DNA of 64,000 bases. Origin: Amphirosellinia nigrospora (taxonomy: Eukaryota > Ascomycota > Sordariomycetes > Xylariales > Xylariaceae). Location of the stretch: contig SCHM01000007.1 of the NCBI GenBank assembly GCA_004123355.1, positions 1,178,001 through 1,242,000 on the forward strand, read 5' to 3'. The notes beneath the pieces were generated by a model. It searched no databases. It saw only the letters and a program-made list of their open reading frames with translations, and was not told the origin of the DNA. The position numbers and the translations under genes are program-made. Every line of letters starts with the position of its first letter. The first letter of the stretch is position 1. Shown piece by piece: positions 21,306 to 32,308 of this stretch.

Positions 21306-23042
21306 GGGAACTTGCTACGAATGATGCAACTACCTCCTTAATTGGATCAACTGACCTCGAAAGTAATTCTACTTAATATTTCACTGTTAGTAGTCTGTAT
21401 AGTGATAAAGGACGCCGGAGGTTAATTGCTCAATGTCGTCGCGTGGCCTTGGGATGCTGTGGTTGTTGAGGATGGGAAGTTGTTGTGGACAGAAAGAGAT
21501 ACGTTTCGCGATGAAGGGTTGTTGCCCCGAAGTAACCGCACTTACCGATTGCGTAGGGATCTAGTTGTCGAGGTAGGATATAAGGTAGGGTACTATTTAG
21601 TGTTAGGTCAGCCCAAATAAATAGATTCTTTCTCTCTAGGGATGCGGTAACGGGATAAGATCATGGGGAGAGCATAGGGTCAAGACGGAAGAGAAGCTTA
21701 CTTGTTACAAGAGAGAGAAGTCCTTTGGGCTGGGTGGTGATGCTGTCGTGGCTAGAGCTACTGGTGAGAAACCGCCGAGGTTATGAGAGCGGCGACGAAA
21801 AAATGTTGTAGTGGTGTGCGCGGAAGCTGAAGCTGCGAATGGCCGTGCACTGGTAAGTAAGGAATTTACGGAAACAAGCGTGCAGTGCGCGTGTGAAGGC
21901 GGCTCCCTGGGAAAGAAGAGAGAGAGGTGGGCGATATTGAGGATTGGATGAAGTAAGTAGCTAAAGTAGTTCCAGATAAAAAAGGTTACCTAGGCTATGT
22001 GTGCAGCAGAGGAATGATATTGATATATGTTGACTTGGGTGAAGAGGTATGTGGTGGAGAGCTTCAAGAAACACCGGGCTAGGAATAACATGGCATTTTT
22101 GATGAGCTCCTCTTCAGCTTCCGTCAGGGGATCATTCCCGGGCTCTGCGAAATACTTATCAGTATGAGAGCACTGTATATAGCAACACGGGAAATATTAC
22201 CGCCGGGTTAAGTCTCCAGCGACGGCTGCATCCCTGATGTGGATGAACCATCTAAGGTCGTGCTTGCAGAGCCTTCTTCCATTGCGGCTACACCTTGGAA
22301 ACGCACGCTTCTTCGAGAACGGAGCAAAATTAGAAGTAGACGACTCGTCTAGAATTATAAATTTACGCCCACGCCAAATCATAAAAGGGGAAACGAACAC
22401 AAGCAAAAAAGCGCGGCGAAGTTGAATGGGATGGAGTGATGTTGTGGGAGTAGCGACCCACATCTACTATAGTGGGCGTAGGAACCACTTAAAATACATA
22501 ATGCTTTAGCTACCGCCGCTACCTACCTGCACTGCAATCAATTAACAGTTCTTAACCTAGTGTAAACGCTTTTGTAAGTAAATCTGGATATAACGTGTCA
22601 TTTAAGAGATCTAAGCACACAGAATTAGCTACCCTTAGTGCTGCTTGAAATGCAATTGACTGTTTTTTTACAAATTGGAGGTTAGCACCCGCACGGTCCC
22701 CTTCGGCCCCTTATAAGCTATTTGAGCCCTACCTATAGGTACCTAGGTAGTTAGGTGGTCTGTGCTACGACTGCCCGCGCTGGCGAAGAAAGCGCACCTA
22801 ACTAGACTCGACTAGATGCTCATACCCTCCCAATATACGCGTTCAAACCAACCTGTGTGCCAACCTGTGTGTGGGTGTAGATGTGCGAATAACTGACCTG
22901 GCGGACAACAAGGGTACCCTGAATCCTCCCAACATTAATTCCTTACTTGTCCATTCTCGACCTCTCAGATCAGGCATTCGTTCTCTGTCACCACGCCTCT
23001 TGCCGCATCTTGAATCCGCCATAGCACGAAACGCTGCCTATT
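21306..23042. other. No firm gene
   Basis: Divergent spacer between the gene at 20025-21305 (minus) and the ORF at 23043 (plus), so it should contain both promoters. Short readings at 21426-21620 and 22197-22463 have no recognisable motif. A 21-bp motif near 22449 (TAGCGACCCACATCTACT) recurs with changes near 52333, suggesting a scrap of a shared repeat. The last 120 bp before 23043 are C/T-rich, as in fungal promoters. Confidence 0.4.
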
Positions 23043-23870
23043 ATGGATGATTTGTTCGGAGATGAGGCGGAAAACGCATTTCACAACCTACCACCCCCTA
23101 GATCTTCTCGGGTTTCTAGATCTCATTCCCTCCCGAACGTGATCGCCAAACCCACAACCGCAAAAGCGACGACACCGACCGTCTACACAACCACCCAAGA
23201 GATTGACAGGATTAGGGATCAAGCTAATCAATGGTTAGGCAGCGATGAGTTCAGTGCCTCCAGGGCCCCAGAACCCGAACCCGACCTTGCCGACGTGACT
23301 GGGAACATAGTAGACACCGACATACCTACCGACGCCTACGAAGATACCCACGACCTCGTCGAGAACTTCCTAGCTACACATATTGAAGAAACTGAACTGC
23401 CTCCGGTCGTGGAACTTCTGCCCCCTGATCTCATCGCCGAATCCATACTTCACAGTTCAAACACGGATATAAATGAAGATGTAACAAATATTAATGACCA
23501 AGATGAGAACGCGACATTTGAAACGTCATCTACGTTATTAGGTGGTACGGAGGGAATATTTCATATCCCTAAAGATCTGGGTAAACTCAGATGGTCTACT
23601 GTGAACCTCGACATATCTCGTTTACCTACTAGGTCCAAATCAGCCGTGAAAATCCTAAGTATTGACTTGGAAGATACATTAAGTAGATGTTTGTGGCTTT
23701 CCCCCCCAAAGTTCCCCACTTCGTTACAATTTATCTTGATGAGCGTGAACGCGACAAAGACAAGAACTTCGAATGGTCTTGCTAAGCCCCATCTCATCAC
23801 CGAAACAACCCCAGGCACGCCGCGCACCGGAAATTGGATGATCTGCCATCATATCGCGTGTAGTTACTAG
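23043..23870 (+). CDS. Hypothetical protein, 275 codons, likely frame-disrupted
   Basis: Starts at an ATG in good context (CTATTATGGATG). The N-terminal 110 residues are Ser/Pro/Thr-rich and probably disordered, followed by an acidic segment (DIPTDAYEDTHDLVENFL). The most structured part reads FHIPKDLGKLRWSTVNLDIS and VKILSIDLEDTLSRCLW near the end. Immediately after comes a run of seven C (23701-23707); past it the protein-like signal moves to another frame (VPHFVTIYLDERERDKDKNF), so the present C-terminus is probably out of frame. No family recognised. Confidence 0.45.
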   Translation: MDDLFGDEAENAFHNLPPPRSSRVSRSHSLPNVIAKPTTAKATTPTVYTTTQEIDRIRDQANQWLGSDEFSASRAPEPEPDLADVTGNIVDTDIPTDAYEDTHDLVENFLATHIEETELPPVVELLPPDLIAESILHSSNTDINEDVTNINDQDENATFETSSTLLGGTEGIFHIPKDLGKLRWSTVNLDISRLPTRSKSAVKILSIDLEDTLSRCLWLSPPKFPTSLQFILMSVNATKTRTSNGLAKPHLITETTPGTPRTGNWMICHHIACSY

Positions 23871-24163
23871 CCTGATATGGTTAATTTAAACAACGCTTGT
23901 GCTCCATTATATCGTTCTGACACTAGAACATGCGGCACACACTCTTCCAGTCTCACGCGGAGATCTTCGATTAGCAAACTGCCTGCCTATATCTTCGACC
24001 TGCCCCCGATGGCCCTCTGTACTGGCCTCCTCTTTAAGAAGGGTGGCTTCAAGCTCGGAGGAAGTTGAGGGTAAATTGGCCGCTTCAGACTCATCGCCGC
24101 TAATGAAAATGGCTTTACGACCGGGTGGCTCTACTTGATTGTTGTTGTTGCACTAATACCTCG

Positions 24164-25065
24164 CTAGGAAGTAAGCAAGGATGAATAACGCTTATGTGAT
24201 ATAGTTAGGTCATCGTTGGAATGGTTATCGAGTCCTTCTCCTGTCTCAGTGTCATCGTCCTTATGTACACCACGTGTTTTGATCTTGAGCTGTCGAGTTG
24301 GGGTTATAGCCTCCTCGGGCTTGGATTTCGGATCTACAAGGTTAAGCAACCATCTTATCTTCAGGCGGCCCCGAATGGAGGGGTGGATATTCGTTGCGGC
24401 GCGAGAAAGCTCGTGTTTTGTGTACCATGGGCCTGCCTTTATAGTGCTTTGTCGCACCACTGTAATTCGTTCGTCTATTTTACGCATGTGTCAAGAACTT
24501 CGTAGAGGTAGGATGTAGACGTCTGTTGTTGCACAGAGAGCCGGTGAAGCCATCTCCGTAGGCTCTATGTGACTACATGACTACCTAAGTTTCTTTGTCT
24601 GGCCTGATCCGCGTGTCTAGATTCCTGTTCCTGGCAGCTACATTGTTTGGGCAAGCATCGTTGTACATCTGACCAACTATTGGGGTTGTTTTTAGCAACC
24701 CATATACTGTTACACGTATCTCGCCTACGTCTACAGCCCTCGGTTATTTCTACCATTTTGAGCTATTCCGGCTACACAGGCGGATGACTTCAAACATTGG
24801 GTAGTGCTGGACAAAAACCCGGGAGTTAGCACACCACGAAGAGTGAGTGTGCTATGAATATAGCCAGGGGGGAGGTATAGTGCTTTGCCCTCTGTTTGGA
24901 TACAGAACTGTCCACCCTCGAGCATGCCTTGCAGTTCAATAAACATTGCGTTTGATAGATATGCATTGTCTAACTTCTCGCAATTATTATGGTCCAAAGG
25001 ATGAAGAGCCCATAGCCAAACGCACCCACCATATGGAAGCATTATATAGTGTGAACCATAGTCTA
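24164..25065 (-). pseudogene. JmjC/cupin-like protein gene, interrupted
   Basis: The reading 24731-25042, with a few residues upstream (LDYGSHYIMLPYGG), has a JmjC/cupin-like layout: WALHPLDHNN, a helix, then GGQFCIQTEGKALYLPPGY, IHSTLTLRG and LTPGF. Fungal JmjC-like proteins commonly show this ALYLPPG-x-HSTLTL-x-GG-x-TPG block; the family uses Fe(II) and 2-oxoglutarate as hydroxylase or demethylase. A Cys-rich piece (24565-24756) and a C-terminal piece (24164-24487) follow in other frames. The LTR-like segment at 24489-24636 lies exactly between them. No full N-terminal half was found upstream. The gene is dead. Confidence 0.55.
24489..24636 (-). repeat. Solo-LTR-like segment within the JmjC-like pseudogene
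   Basis: The 148-bp segment (minus strand TGCCAGGAACAGG... to ...AGTTCTTGACA) matches 37896-38050 along its whole length, including TAGTCACATAGAGCC and GTGCAACAACAGA. The 37896 copy has a perfect target duplication, so this is another insertion of the same short LTR family; its own flanks (GCATG, GCTAC) are not an exact duplicate. Confidence 0.7.
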
Positions 25066-26092
25066 GGTAAACTATTAGAATGGCTATTCAAGTTGGGCAG
25101 TCAACGTACCAACGTGAAGGTCAACCGTAGAGAACTGAGTGGTAATATTCGTAGTAACCTTGCAAAAGCTTTCATAAATGCCACCATGGAACCGTTCAGG
25201 TATCCTCATTCGGGGTCATTCAGAAGTTAAATTAGAGTAAGAGGTGGAAAACATTTATCCCTGTTCGAGTACAAGGACTTCGGATCAAGTAAAGGGGAAG
25301 AGAGTGTTTGTCCCTGTTTCAGTGAACAATTGGGTACAGTCAATATTGATTAACACCGACAATGCTCTAATTCCCACCCAAAAAACCGCCCCATACATTA
25401 TTCAAGTACAACTAGGACGCCCCCTTTTCTTATTGCAATACCCTCGTTCCCAACAACACTCCTATCCCCAGTGCTTCACAATACACCTCGGGCTTCTGGG
25501 CCCACGATGGCATCTAGAACCAGGCTACCGATTCGAAACATTCTTTGACCAGAAGAATAAACATCGACAAGAGAGTTGAGGCGACGGGTTCCAGAACACA
25601 AAAAGTTTGTCGACAACCTTAAGTTTAGGATGATATTGGAGGCCAGACTGCCGAAACAATCTTGGATCAGGAGAAACGAGAACATTGATAATGGAGCTGA
25701 AGGCAGAGTATTTCGAGCGTAAGGTGATGCCATAAAGGCATTGTCACAACATATTGAGCGAAAAAAGGTTGTGGGTGTCGGCAACAGCATACTACTTGCG
25801 CTCGGATGTTCCTATCTACGGCCTATTCTCGCGCCGCAGCCGTTTTTGGACGCTCTTGGGGATTCGATCTCTTTTAATCTCTGCTGCGATGGGGGACTTG
25901 TCCTTACTAGACTCGTCTTCGGATACCCGTCGGCGTTTTGCGCCGTTGTTTCTTTCAATAACTCCCGACAGACTTTGTCTGCCTCCATTGCGGTCTCGCG
26001 TGAGGCCTTCATCTTCGTCTCGAAAGGCGGTATAGGCGCAGCTGTCTTTGGCATAGGCGCGGATGACTTTAGCATAGCTATGAATGGCTTCG
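25066..26092. other. No firm gene; possible 3' part of the downstream-reading gene
   Basis: Between the JmjC-like remnant and the coiled-coil ORF. Minus-strand readings at about 25800-26096 are protein-like in two overlapping frames; one ends with a basic cluster (GAKRRRVSEDESS) suggestive of a nuclear signal. They may be the displaced C-terminus of the ORF at 26093. Nothing is recognised in 25066-25790. Confidence 0.35.
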
Positions 26093-27749
26093 TCACAGCA
26101 AATGGGTTTGCATCGACGGGGTCGGCACGGACGGCCTCGACACGTCGGTCACATGGTCATTGTATGGGTCAAAGCCAAATCCATATTGTTGTCCTTGCGG
26201 TGGTTTCGGCGTCATCGCTGCCGTTGCCGAGACCGGAGGCTTCGTCATAACAAACTCATCCCGCTGCGTCATAACTGCCTCCAACACTTTCTTGTCCAAA
26301 ATGCCAGCCCCAATTCCCTCACTCACTGCTGTGCAGACTAAGGTCTTGATGTTTTTTCTGAAATCATCTATCTCATTTGCCAAGGCTCGGGTTTGGTGCT
26401 GTAAATCTTGGATTGTTTTCTCCAGGCTGGAGTTGCGCATTTCCGACGCCCAGAGCTTGTGTCTCGCTTGCTCCAAGTCGTTCCGCCAAGTCTTCAAGAA
26501 AGTCGTGTCCATAAGGATAAATTTGCGTTGATAGTTAGGCCCCATCATTTCCCAAGCAACATCCTGATCCTCCATAGTATTGGCTTGAACCGATTCGGTC
26601 CCATCCTCGTCGTCCTGGGAGACATTGCCGTGAGAAATGTCGTTTCGGCGGCCATTGTTCTCCGGGTTGTGATAAATTGTTCTTACGCTGGAGCTTTCGT
26701 CACAGCTCAAGGTGACGATGCCTTCTTTATCCGTCGTGAGCGGCTGCTCGGTTGCCGTCAACAACGCTGTCTCTGGTTTCCGGCCTGTGTTCTGCGCCTT
26801 ACAGCACTGAAACCAGTACTCTGGGACCTTGGCGTTTTCCTCCGGCACGACCAGCCACGTCAGCCCGGTTTTAGTCAATAAATACTCGATCTGGTTAGGC
26901 AGTGTACCAAAACCGTAGGTTGCACTGCCAAAGATTCGCAGCGCCTCCAGTTCCTCGGATAGTGGAATGTTTAGACGTTGTCCAGTTACCTTATATTGGT
27001 GCTCCGTGCGGTGACTTGCGATTCTTTCGAGCTTCTTTTTGACTTCTAGGTACACTTTCGATTCTGATGGCTGTCTGTCTGGGGCGATTTTCCCCAAATT
27101 GTGGATCACATCTTTGATCTTATTTCCTGGCTGGATTGGATGCCGTCTGAACACAAGTTTCCAATACTCAGCCGGGGTCTTACATTTGCGGATGATGTCC
27201 GCATCTTCATGCGATGATAGCCGATTCTTTCGATAAATGCGTCCCTTGGTCTTCGAGTTTTCGGCGAAATCTTTGAAGATAGTTGTGTCGTCATCAATTA
27301 CCTCAACGTACTTCTCGTACACACCCTCTTTGCTCGCCACTTTCACCTGCAGCTTGTATTCGGTTGCCGTCAACCGGATACCACCTCCATAATCGAATGT
27401 GAGCTCGGGACATGTAATCGGATCAGATTATCGATCGCGTCATCTTTCAAGTGCGTATTCATTCGCGCGACTTGGTCGCGCTCCATGAAGGTCATTTTGG
27501 AGATGTCTACATTGGTTGGGAAATGAAATTGCTTTATTGTTGCAAACATGCGAAAAGATTGGGGAGGTATCGGGTAGCCGCTTGCAGGTTGGCCCGCAAG
27601 TCTGCAGTCCGCGTCACTGTTTCGTTTGGCATGCCACTATCACCACTCTCATCTCCGCTCGAAGGCTCGAGGTGTTTTAACCGCGCGATCTCGGCCAAGG
27701 GACCCATTCCATCTGTTTGCAACAATGTTCCGCCATCTAAATCAGTCAT
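26093..27749 (-). CDS. Large coiled-coil protein of unknown function, 5' end uncertain
   Basis: The main frame is open from about 27435 to a stop at 26093. It lacks an early ATG (the frame enters through DPITCPELTFDYGGGIRL), so this is probably a later exon, or the gene is shifted upstream. Protein-like readings further 5' sit in two other frames: one from an ATG at 27749 (MTDLDGGTLLQTDGMG) and one around FPTNVDISKMTFMERDQ. The body is mixed charged sequence with PAEYWKLVFRRHPIQPG, GSATYGFGTLPNQIEYLL and WLVVPEENAKVPEYWF. A coiled coil follows (FLKTWRNDLEQARHKLW and on), then a Pro/Gln-rich tail. No known domain identified. Codon use is not RIP-like, unlike much of the window. Confidence 0.5.
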
Positions 27750-28330
27750 CTCTAGGAAAAGTACTGCATTCGCGAAAAGAGAGAGGTTACTTCACGACTC
27801 AAGGCTACCCAAGCAGAAAGAAGAATAAAGGAGATTGCGCCGATATACCACCTGCGAGGCATCCCAAGTCTATCGCAGATCCGTTCCAAAGCGAATCCGT
27901 CATGCCTCCAATCACGCGTCGACGATCTAGAACGTCCCAGCCCTCACTTGTTCTCTTTCCATGACAGGGATGATTCAGAAGCGAAGGCCTCAATCAAGGA
28001 GGGTCATTTCCCATCCTAACATACCCATTCCTTCCATTGAACTCAGTTAATCCAGAGATGGAAAACACTGCTCTCGTTCTCTATAGTCCTCAGGACTTTG
28101 AGGTCGTAATGCGCGATGCTGCCGATCTGGCTACATCCGGGCAGGATCCGGGGTCATTGTGGATAACCCTAGTGTACACTAGTTCCGAATCGAAACTTTC
28201 TGTTGTGTGTGTTTTTGGGAAACACACTGACAATAACATTTTTTATCTGTAAATCAACACAAAAAGCCTTGTGCCTCCTTACAAGTACTACAAATACTGC
28301 GGTTCTGTTGTAGATATTTTGTTAGCCAGA
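27750..28330. other. Spacer between two minus-strand genes
   Basis: A 71-codon plus reading (28037-28252) is not convincing. The stretch should hold the promoter of the gene at 26093-27749 and the 3' end of the F-box gene. Confidence 0.45.
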
Positions 28331-29708
28331 CTAGTTGCACTTGATACGGCTCGTATCTCCCTTGCTCCAGGATCCTGAGCCGCCCTTCTGCCAAATTTTA
28401 GACCGTTCGTCGAATGACTCTCGCATTTCCTCGTACTCCTGGTCGGTGTAAGTAGAGTCTGGCGATTCCGAGATAATCCCGAATACAGATAGAAGACCGT
28501 TGCTTTGCATACGATCCCAGTCCCAAAACACGTACGCGCGACGTCGGAGCCAGGCATTCTCGTCCGCCATAACCCACGCGCCCGCAGGCATATCTGCATA
28601 CGCGGCGTACCATCCTTCGAACGGCCCATTGTCCATGTCGTCATTGTCACGGAAAGACAACAAAGATCGCAGCTGGTCTTTAGAGCATCCTTCTGCAGCG
28701 TCGATGATGTCTTCTGGATAGTCATGAAGCGTTCTCTCCAGGCTGTGGGGAAGGTTGGCGGGGCGGCTACCGAAGGCCGAGTCCAACAAGGACTTCTTAG
28801 CCTCGTAGGTGTTCGCAGTTATTAGCTGATAAATGAAGTCTACACCTTGCGACAGCTGTCATTTAGTTGTCAGTAATCAACTATTGTGTTCCATATTCGT
28901 CGACACAAACGAGGCACTAACCCAACGTTTCGTCCAAAGGTTTTGTCTGGCGGGACTAAGATATAGTCAATTCGAATTTCTCCGAAATCGACGTCGTCGG
29001 CGATAACGTCATAAGCGGCCAGAAGATGAGCGTTGGAAATATGAGATACGGTGTGGGTAGCCAGTGATCGCTGCTTCCGGTTGAAATTACTCACCTGGCA
29101 AAACCTTTGCCGCGAGGTAATCGTGCACACTACCGAGCTGCTCCATCTCCCAAGGCGAGTACTGCGAGAAGAAGCAGGTATAGTTGAGGTTAGAGGGAGC
29201 ATCACCACAGCCATTGCGAGCCAGCCGGTAGAATATCTCAAAGCCGGTAAAAGGCACGGACGAAGCGAAGATGCTCAGAAGGTGATAGAGAGACGATTGC
29301 GTTGGGGGAAGCTGAGCAATCATTGGTCGGGTTCTGAGCCAGCTTGGCCCAGGCACTTTCGGCAAAGTCAGTTACCAGATTGTTAATCGCGTCGTGCGTG
29401 CATATCATTCTTCGCACCAAACTCGTTGGCATAGTAGGAAGCTGGGCGGCAAGCTGAGAACGTTGGTCTTCGAGGTGCGTATACGGCGGAGACGATGCCT
29501 TCTCTGCCTTCTCGACGGCGATTGAGTAGGGGATCAGGGCAGGTTTGACCTGGCGACGGAGGATAGCCGCCTTAATGCCATGATACTGCTTGAAGGACAT
29601 GTAGAAGTAGCGGCAGGCGAGGAGAGCCGGCGTACGGAAACGGGGGTGGTCTAGGTTGCGTATAATCGAGGCAATCAGTTCGCCTGGGAGCTCCGTAATT
29701 GCTGGCAT
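28331..29708 (-). pseudogene. F-box protein gene, probably broken
   Basis: The ATG at 29708 opens a typical fungal F-box (ITELPGELIASIIRNLDHPR, then LLACRYFYMSF), about residues 4-45, which would bind Skp1 in an SCF ubiquitin ligase. Continuation is clear but frame-shifted: FEIFYRLARNGCGDAPSNL near 29230, FGEIRIDYILVPPDKTFGRN near 28960, and, after an intron-like CTAAATGACAG acceptor at about 28856, DFIYQLITANTYEAKK through the final reading to 28331 (FWDWDRMQSNGLLSVFG). At least two single-base shifts, near 29240 and 29095, are needed to follow the family, so the gene is likely dead unless these are base-calling errors. The C-terminal half normally recognises substrate and is family-specific; the substrate is unknown. 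Confidence 0.7.
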
Positions 29709-30370
29709 CTAAGTCGTGCCCCTGTTGATAGCGGAAGATCTTAGTCTAGTGATATTCGCAATTCAGGGCACTACAAATGAGGAAGTCGAAACCGAGTTAT
29801 CACGATATCGGAGCTGTGAAGCTAATCTGCTATTCTTATAACACTGGTAGAAACGAATTTATCCCGTTTATTCCGGCGAATGATCATTATATGATGTGCA
29901 TAGGTAATACCATCCTTTTCGTATCCAAGTATCAAAAGTTCGCGGTCATAAGTATAGTATATTTAGTGAAAAGAAACATATTTAGTTAACCAATATGTAA
30001 AGCGTGAACGTCATTAATAAATTGTGTTCCTAAGCCTAGTGAATGGTTTGGTTGTCGGGCTGGTAGGGATCGTCTCTAAAAAGCGAGCGCAGATCGGTGA
30101 GGACGTTTCCAAAACCATCTGTCTATTACGGGGTCGACAGACGATGTATCTCATGAGTCAAACCCATCCTCCGTCACGCTAATCCGGTTTTGATAACTAC
30201 CCGAGTCGAGAGAGCCCAATCGTCGCTCAGGTTTCGAGGTATGTGAGAGCAGCCTGGTCTTAGATCCCATGGGACGTACCACGCTCGAAAAAGAACCAGA
30301 AAACGAGCTGATAGTTTCAACCGCCGAACGCCCACCAGAGGTTCCTGGGCCACTTTTTGCTACTTTTTAT
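29709..30370. other. No recognisable gene
   Basis: Upstream region of the F-box gene (promoter side) followed by sequence with short frames only. Confidence 0.45.
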
Positions 30371-30546
30371 CTATGCATTTTCCTCACTCGAACTTAAACT
30401 TTGAAGATCATCATCGCCGTCGTTGGCATCTGTTAGGATAATCTGCGCAAAGCTTGGATCTTCTAGGAGTTGATCCATAGTTGCCTTTGGGATTGTGGAT
30501 GGTGAATTGGCCCAGGGTGACTGGGACCAACTAGAATGGAGGTAAT
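30371..30546 (-). CDS. Isolated 3' exon, acidic C-terminus
   Basis: After an acceptor (GACTGATAC branch, TTCGTAG) at 30547 the minus strand reads protein-like sequence, SSWSQSPWANSPSTIPKA, then LLEDPSFAQIILTDAND and an acidic end before a stop at 30371. No matching upstream exon was found within about 400 bp. It may be the last exon of a lost gene or a transposase C-terminus. Function unknown. Confidence 0.3.
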
Positions 30547-30985
30547 CTACGAATTACCCATCCAATTCGAGTATCAGTCACATAGAATTAAAGGGAATCC
30601 TTTGATCGAAGGGAACGCAATATATTGATAAAAATTACCAAAAAATAAAAACTTCGCGCTGAGTGTGTTAAGTACAAAGTGAGACCTCCGAGGGATATTT
30701 GGTGTTTTTACAAGTCCCATCCCTTAGTCATTTTGCCCACTTATTTGCCCCCTAGACCTAATTTGCCCAAATATATCACTCGCCCTACTTCAATGGTAGA
30801 TCGAGATCCATAATACTACTCCAGACGTGCTGATGTCGATACCAGGACACATGTACAGTCTATAGACCGTTTAGTCTCACTAAGATAGCGAAGGACTTGC
30901 TGGCATTGAGGACTGCGTCTTTCATCTCTCGGGCTGTCTTCGGTTTATGACTGTAAACCATGCCAAGAGGTCCGTTCTTGAGCTT

Positions 30986-31204
30986 CTAGCTTAATGCGCG
31001 ACGGTCCCAACGCCATCCTCCTTCGATAATGTCCGTAGTGCTCTGTGCAGTAGATGCTACAGCATTCGTAGCGTTTTCTGCAGTAGATGTTTTAGACTGA
31101 GATGTGTCGAGAAATTTTTCAAATATTTCCTCGATCGTCACATGGCAGCCGGCATAGTTCCATTGCTTTATGGCCTGCGCTTCCCCCGAAATCTGCTTGG
31201 CCAT
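30986..31204 (-). CDS. Small 72-aa ORF with 5'-UTR intron
   Basis: The ATG (CATCATGGCC context) opens MAKQISGEAQAIKQWNYAG; the rest is Ser/Thr/Ala-rich and ends GGWRWDRRALS. Just upstream the minus strand has a textbook intron: donor GTAAGC at 31275, branch TGCTAAC, acceptor AATAG at 31216. This supports a transcribed gene with an intron in its leader, or an upstream non-coding or lost exon. No signal peptide, no known domain. Confidence 0.45.
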   Translation of the reverse strand: MAKQISGEAQAIKQWNYAGCHVTIEEIFEKFLDTSQSKTSTAENATNAVASTAQSTTDIIEGGWRWDRRALS

Positions 31205-32207
31205 GATGATGAGGCCTATTGAAAGTTAGCACAATGTAAGAAAAGTTCCGAAACTAGTAGATATGGCCAGCTTACAATAAGTGGAAATCGGGCGGTAATA
31301 TTAGCAAAGTCTCATCTATAAGTACAATGCTACTGGACTGATAGATGTTCCTGCTTTATAATGTTAGTTGCAACACGAGAGTGTATTGCTTACGGGTTGC
31401 ATACTAGTAATGTAGACAAGGTTACGAGTAGCTAAGTTGCTGAGCTTTTGCTCGCGATGATGAACTGCTGTGAAGATATATGTAAGCAAGAGATAAGCAG
31501 GAGCAACAATATCATAAGACAAGACATATCATGTGTTAAGAATATAGGCACATTTGCTGGATTCTAAGATCCAATAGATAGGGGAATCCAATGTCGTGAT
31601 AACTATTGAATTATGCGTTGCGAGGTGATAGGATAAGACGAGATACGACGAAATGGTGTAGAGTAGGTAAAATGGTGGCTTGGTATGTAGGTGTTGAGAA
31701 GCTACCTAGGTATAGTTGTTCGGAGCAAGGCACACTAACTGTATGTATGCGTATTGACCAATCAGCTCTAGGCAAACATTTACGTACCTGCCTTGCGAAA
31801 ACACCTCCTAACAAGCAAGAGGGGATTGAATTGAAAGGAAATAGCAACAGTTATCCTCAAATCTCAGTCTCTGTGAATTCGATGCCCAGAAATTGTCCAT
31901 GATGTTCCAAGGAATAGCTACATTGAACCTTACAAACATAAGGACCTGGAACACCTCAGCAGCTGAACAAGGTGCCCCTTTATTACCGATAAACGATGCG
32001 TGACCTAAACATCGCATGAGCTCGTCTAATCTTGCAAGGACCTTACGGCGTTTCAGTGAAACGCATTCCACGCTATTTGCCGATGGCCTCCGAACTAGCC
32101 ATGCCATACGAACCGAGTTGCCGCGACCAAGGCGTCGTACATTGCATGCCTCCGCTAGCATCCATGAAGCCGTGAAACGCGAAACTCCAAATAAGTCCGC
32201 ACCTCAA
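31205..32207. other. No firm gene
   Basis: A 117-codon minus reading (31808-32161; includes RLDELMRCLGHASFIGNKGA) is protein-like but unrecognised and has no clear gene structure. The remainder has short frames. Confidence 0.35.
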
Positions 32208-32308
32208 TGTCACACGGACCAGCCACAGGACCTAGCCACAGGCCCCGGAGACTCCTGGAAGGTCCTGGAAGGCCGATATCACTCCAGCTGTTTTCGTGGG
32301 CTGAGACA
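32208..32308 (+). repeat. LTR-like repeat, copy A (truncated)
   Basis: Starts TGTCACACGGACCAGCC, contains GGACCTAGCCACAGG and GGAGACTCCTGGAAGG, and ends GGGCTGAGACATAAT. The same order is found at 34210 onward (plus) and, inverted, at 39100-39376. Here it is cut off by the hairpin repeat that starts at 32309. TG start and repeat dispersal suggest an LTR. Confidence 0.65.

Noticed and set aside
23043-23870. DUF3723 or other named Starship cargo gene
   Set aside because: None of the motifs I know for those families could be found in the translation.
25741-26881. Plus-strand ORFs of 157-169 codons
   Set aside because: They mirror the minus-strand coiled-coil gene and its 3' readings and have the hydrophobic composition of antisense frames.
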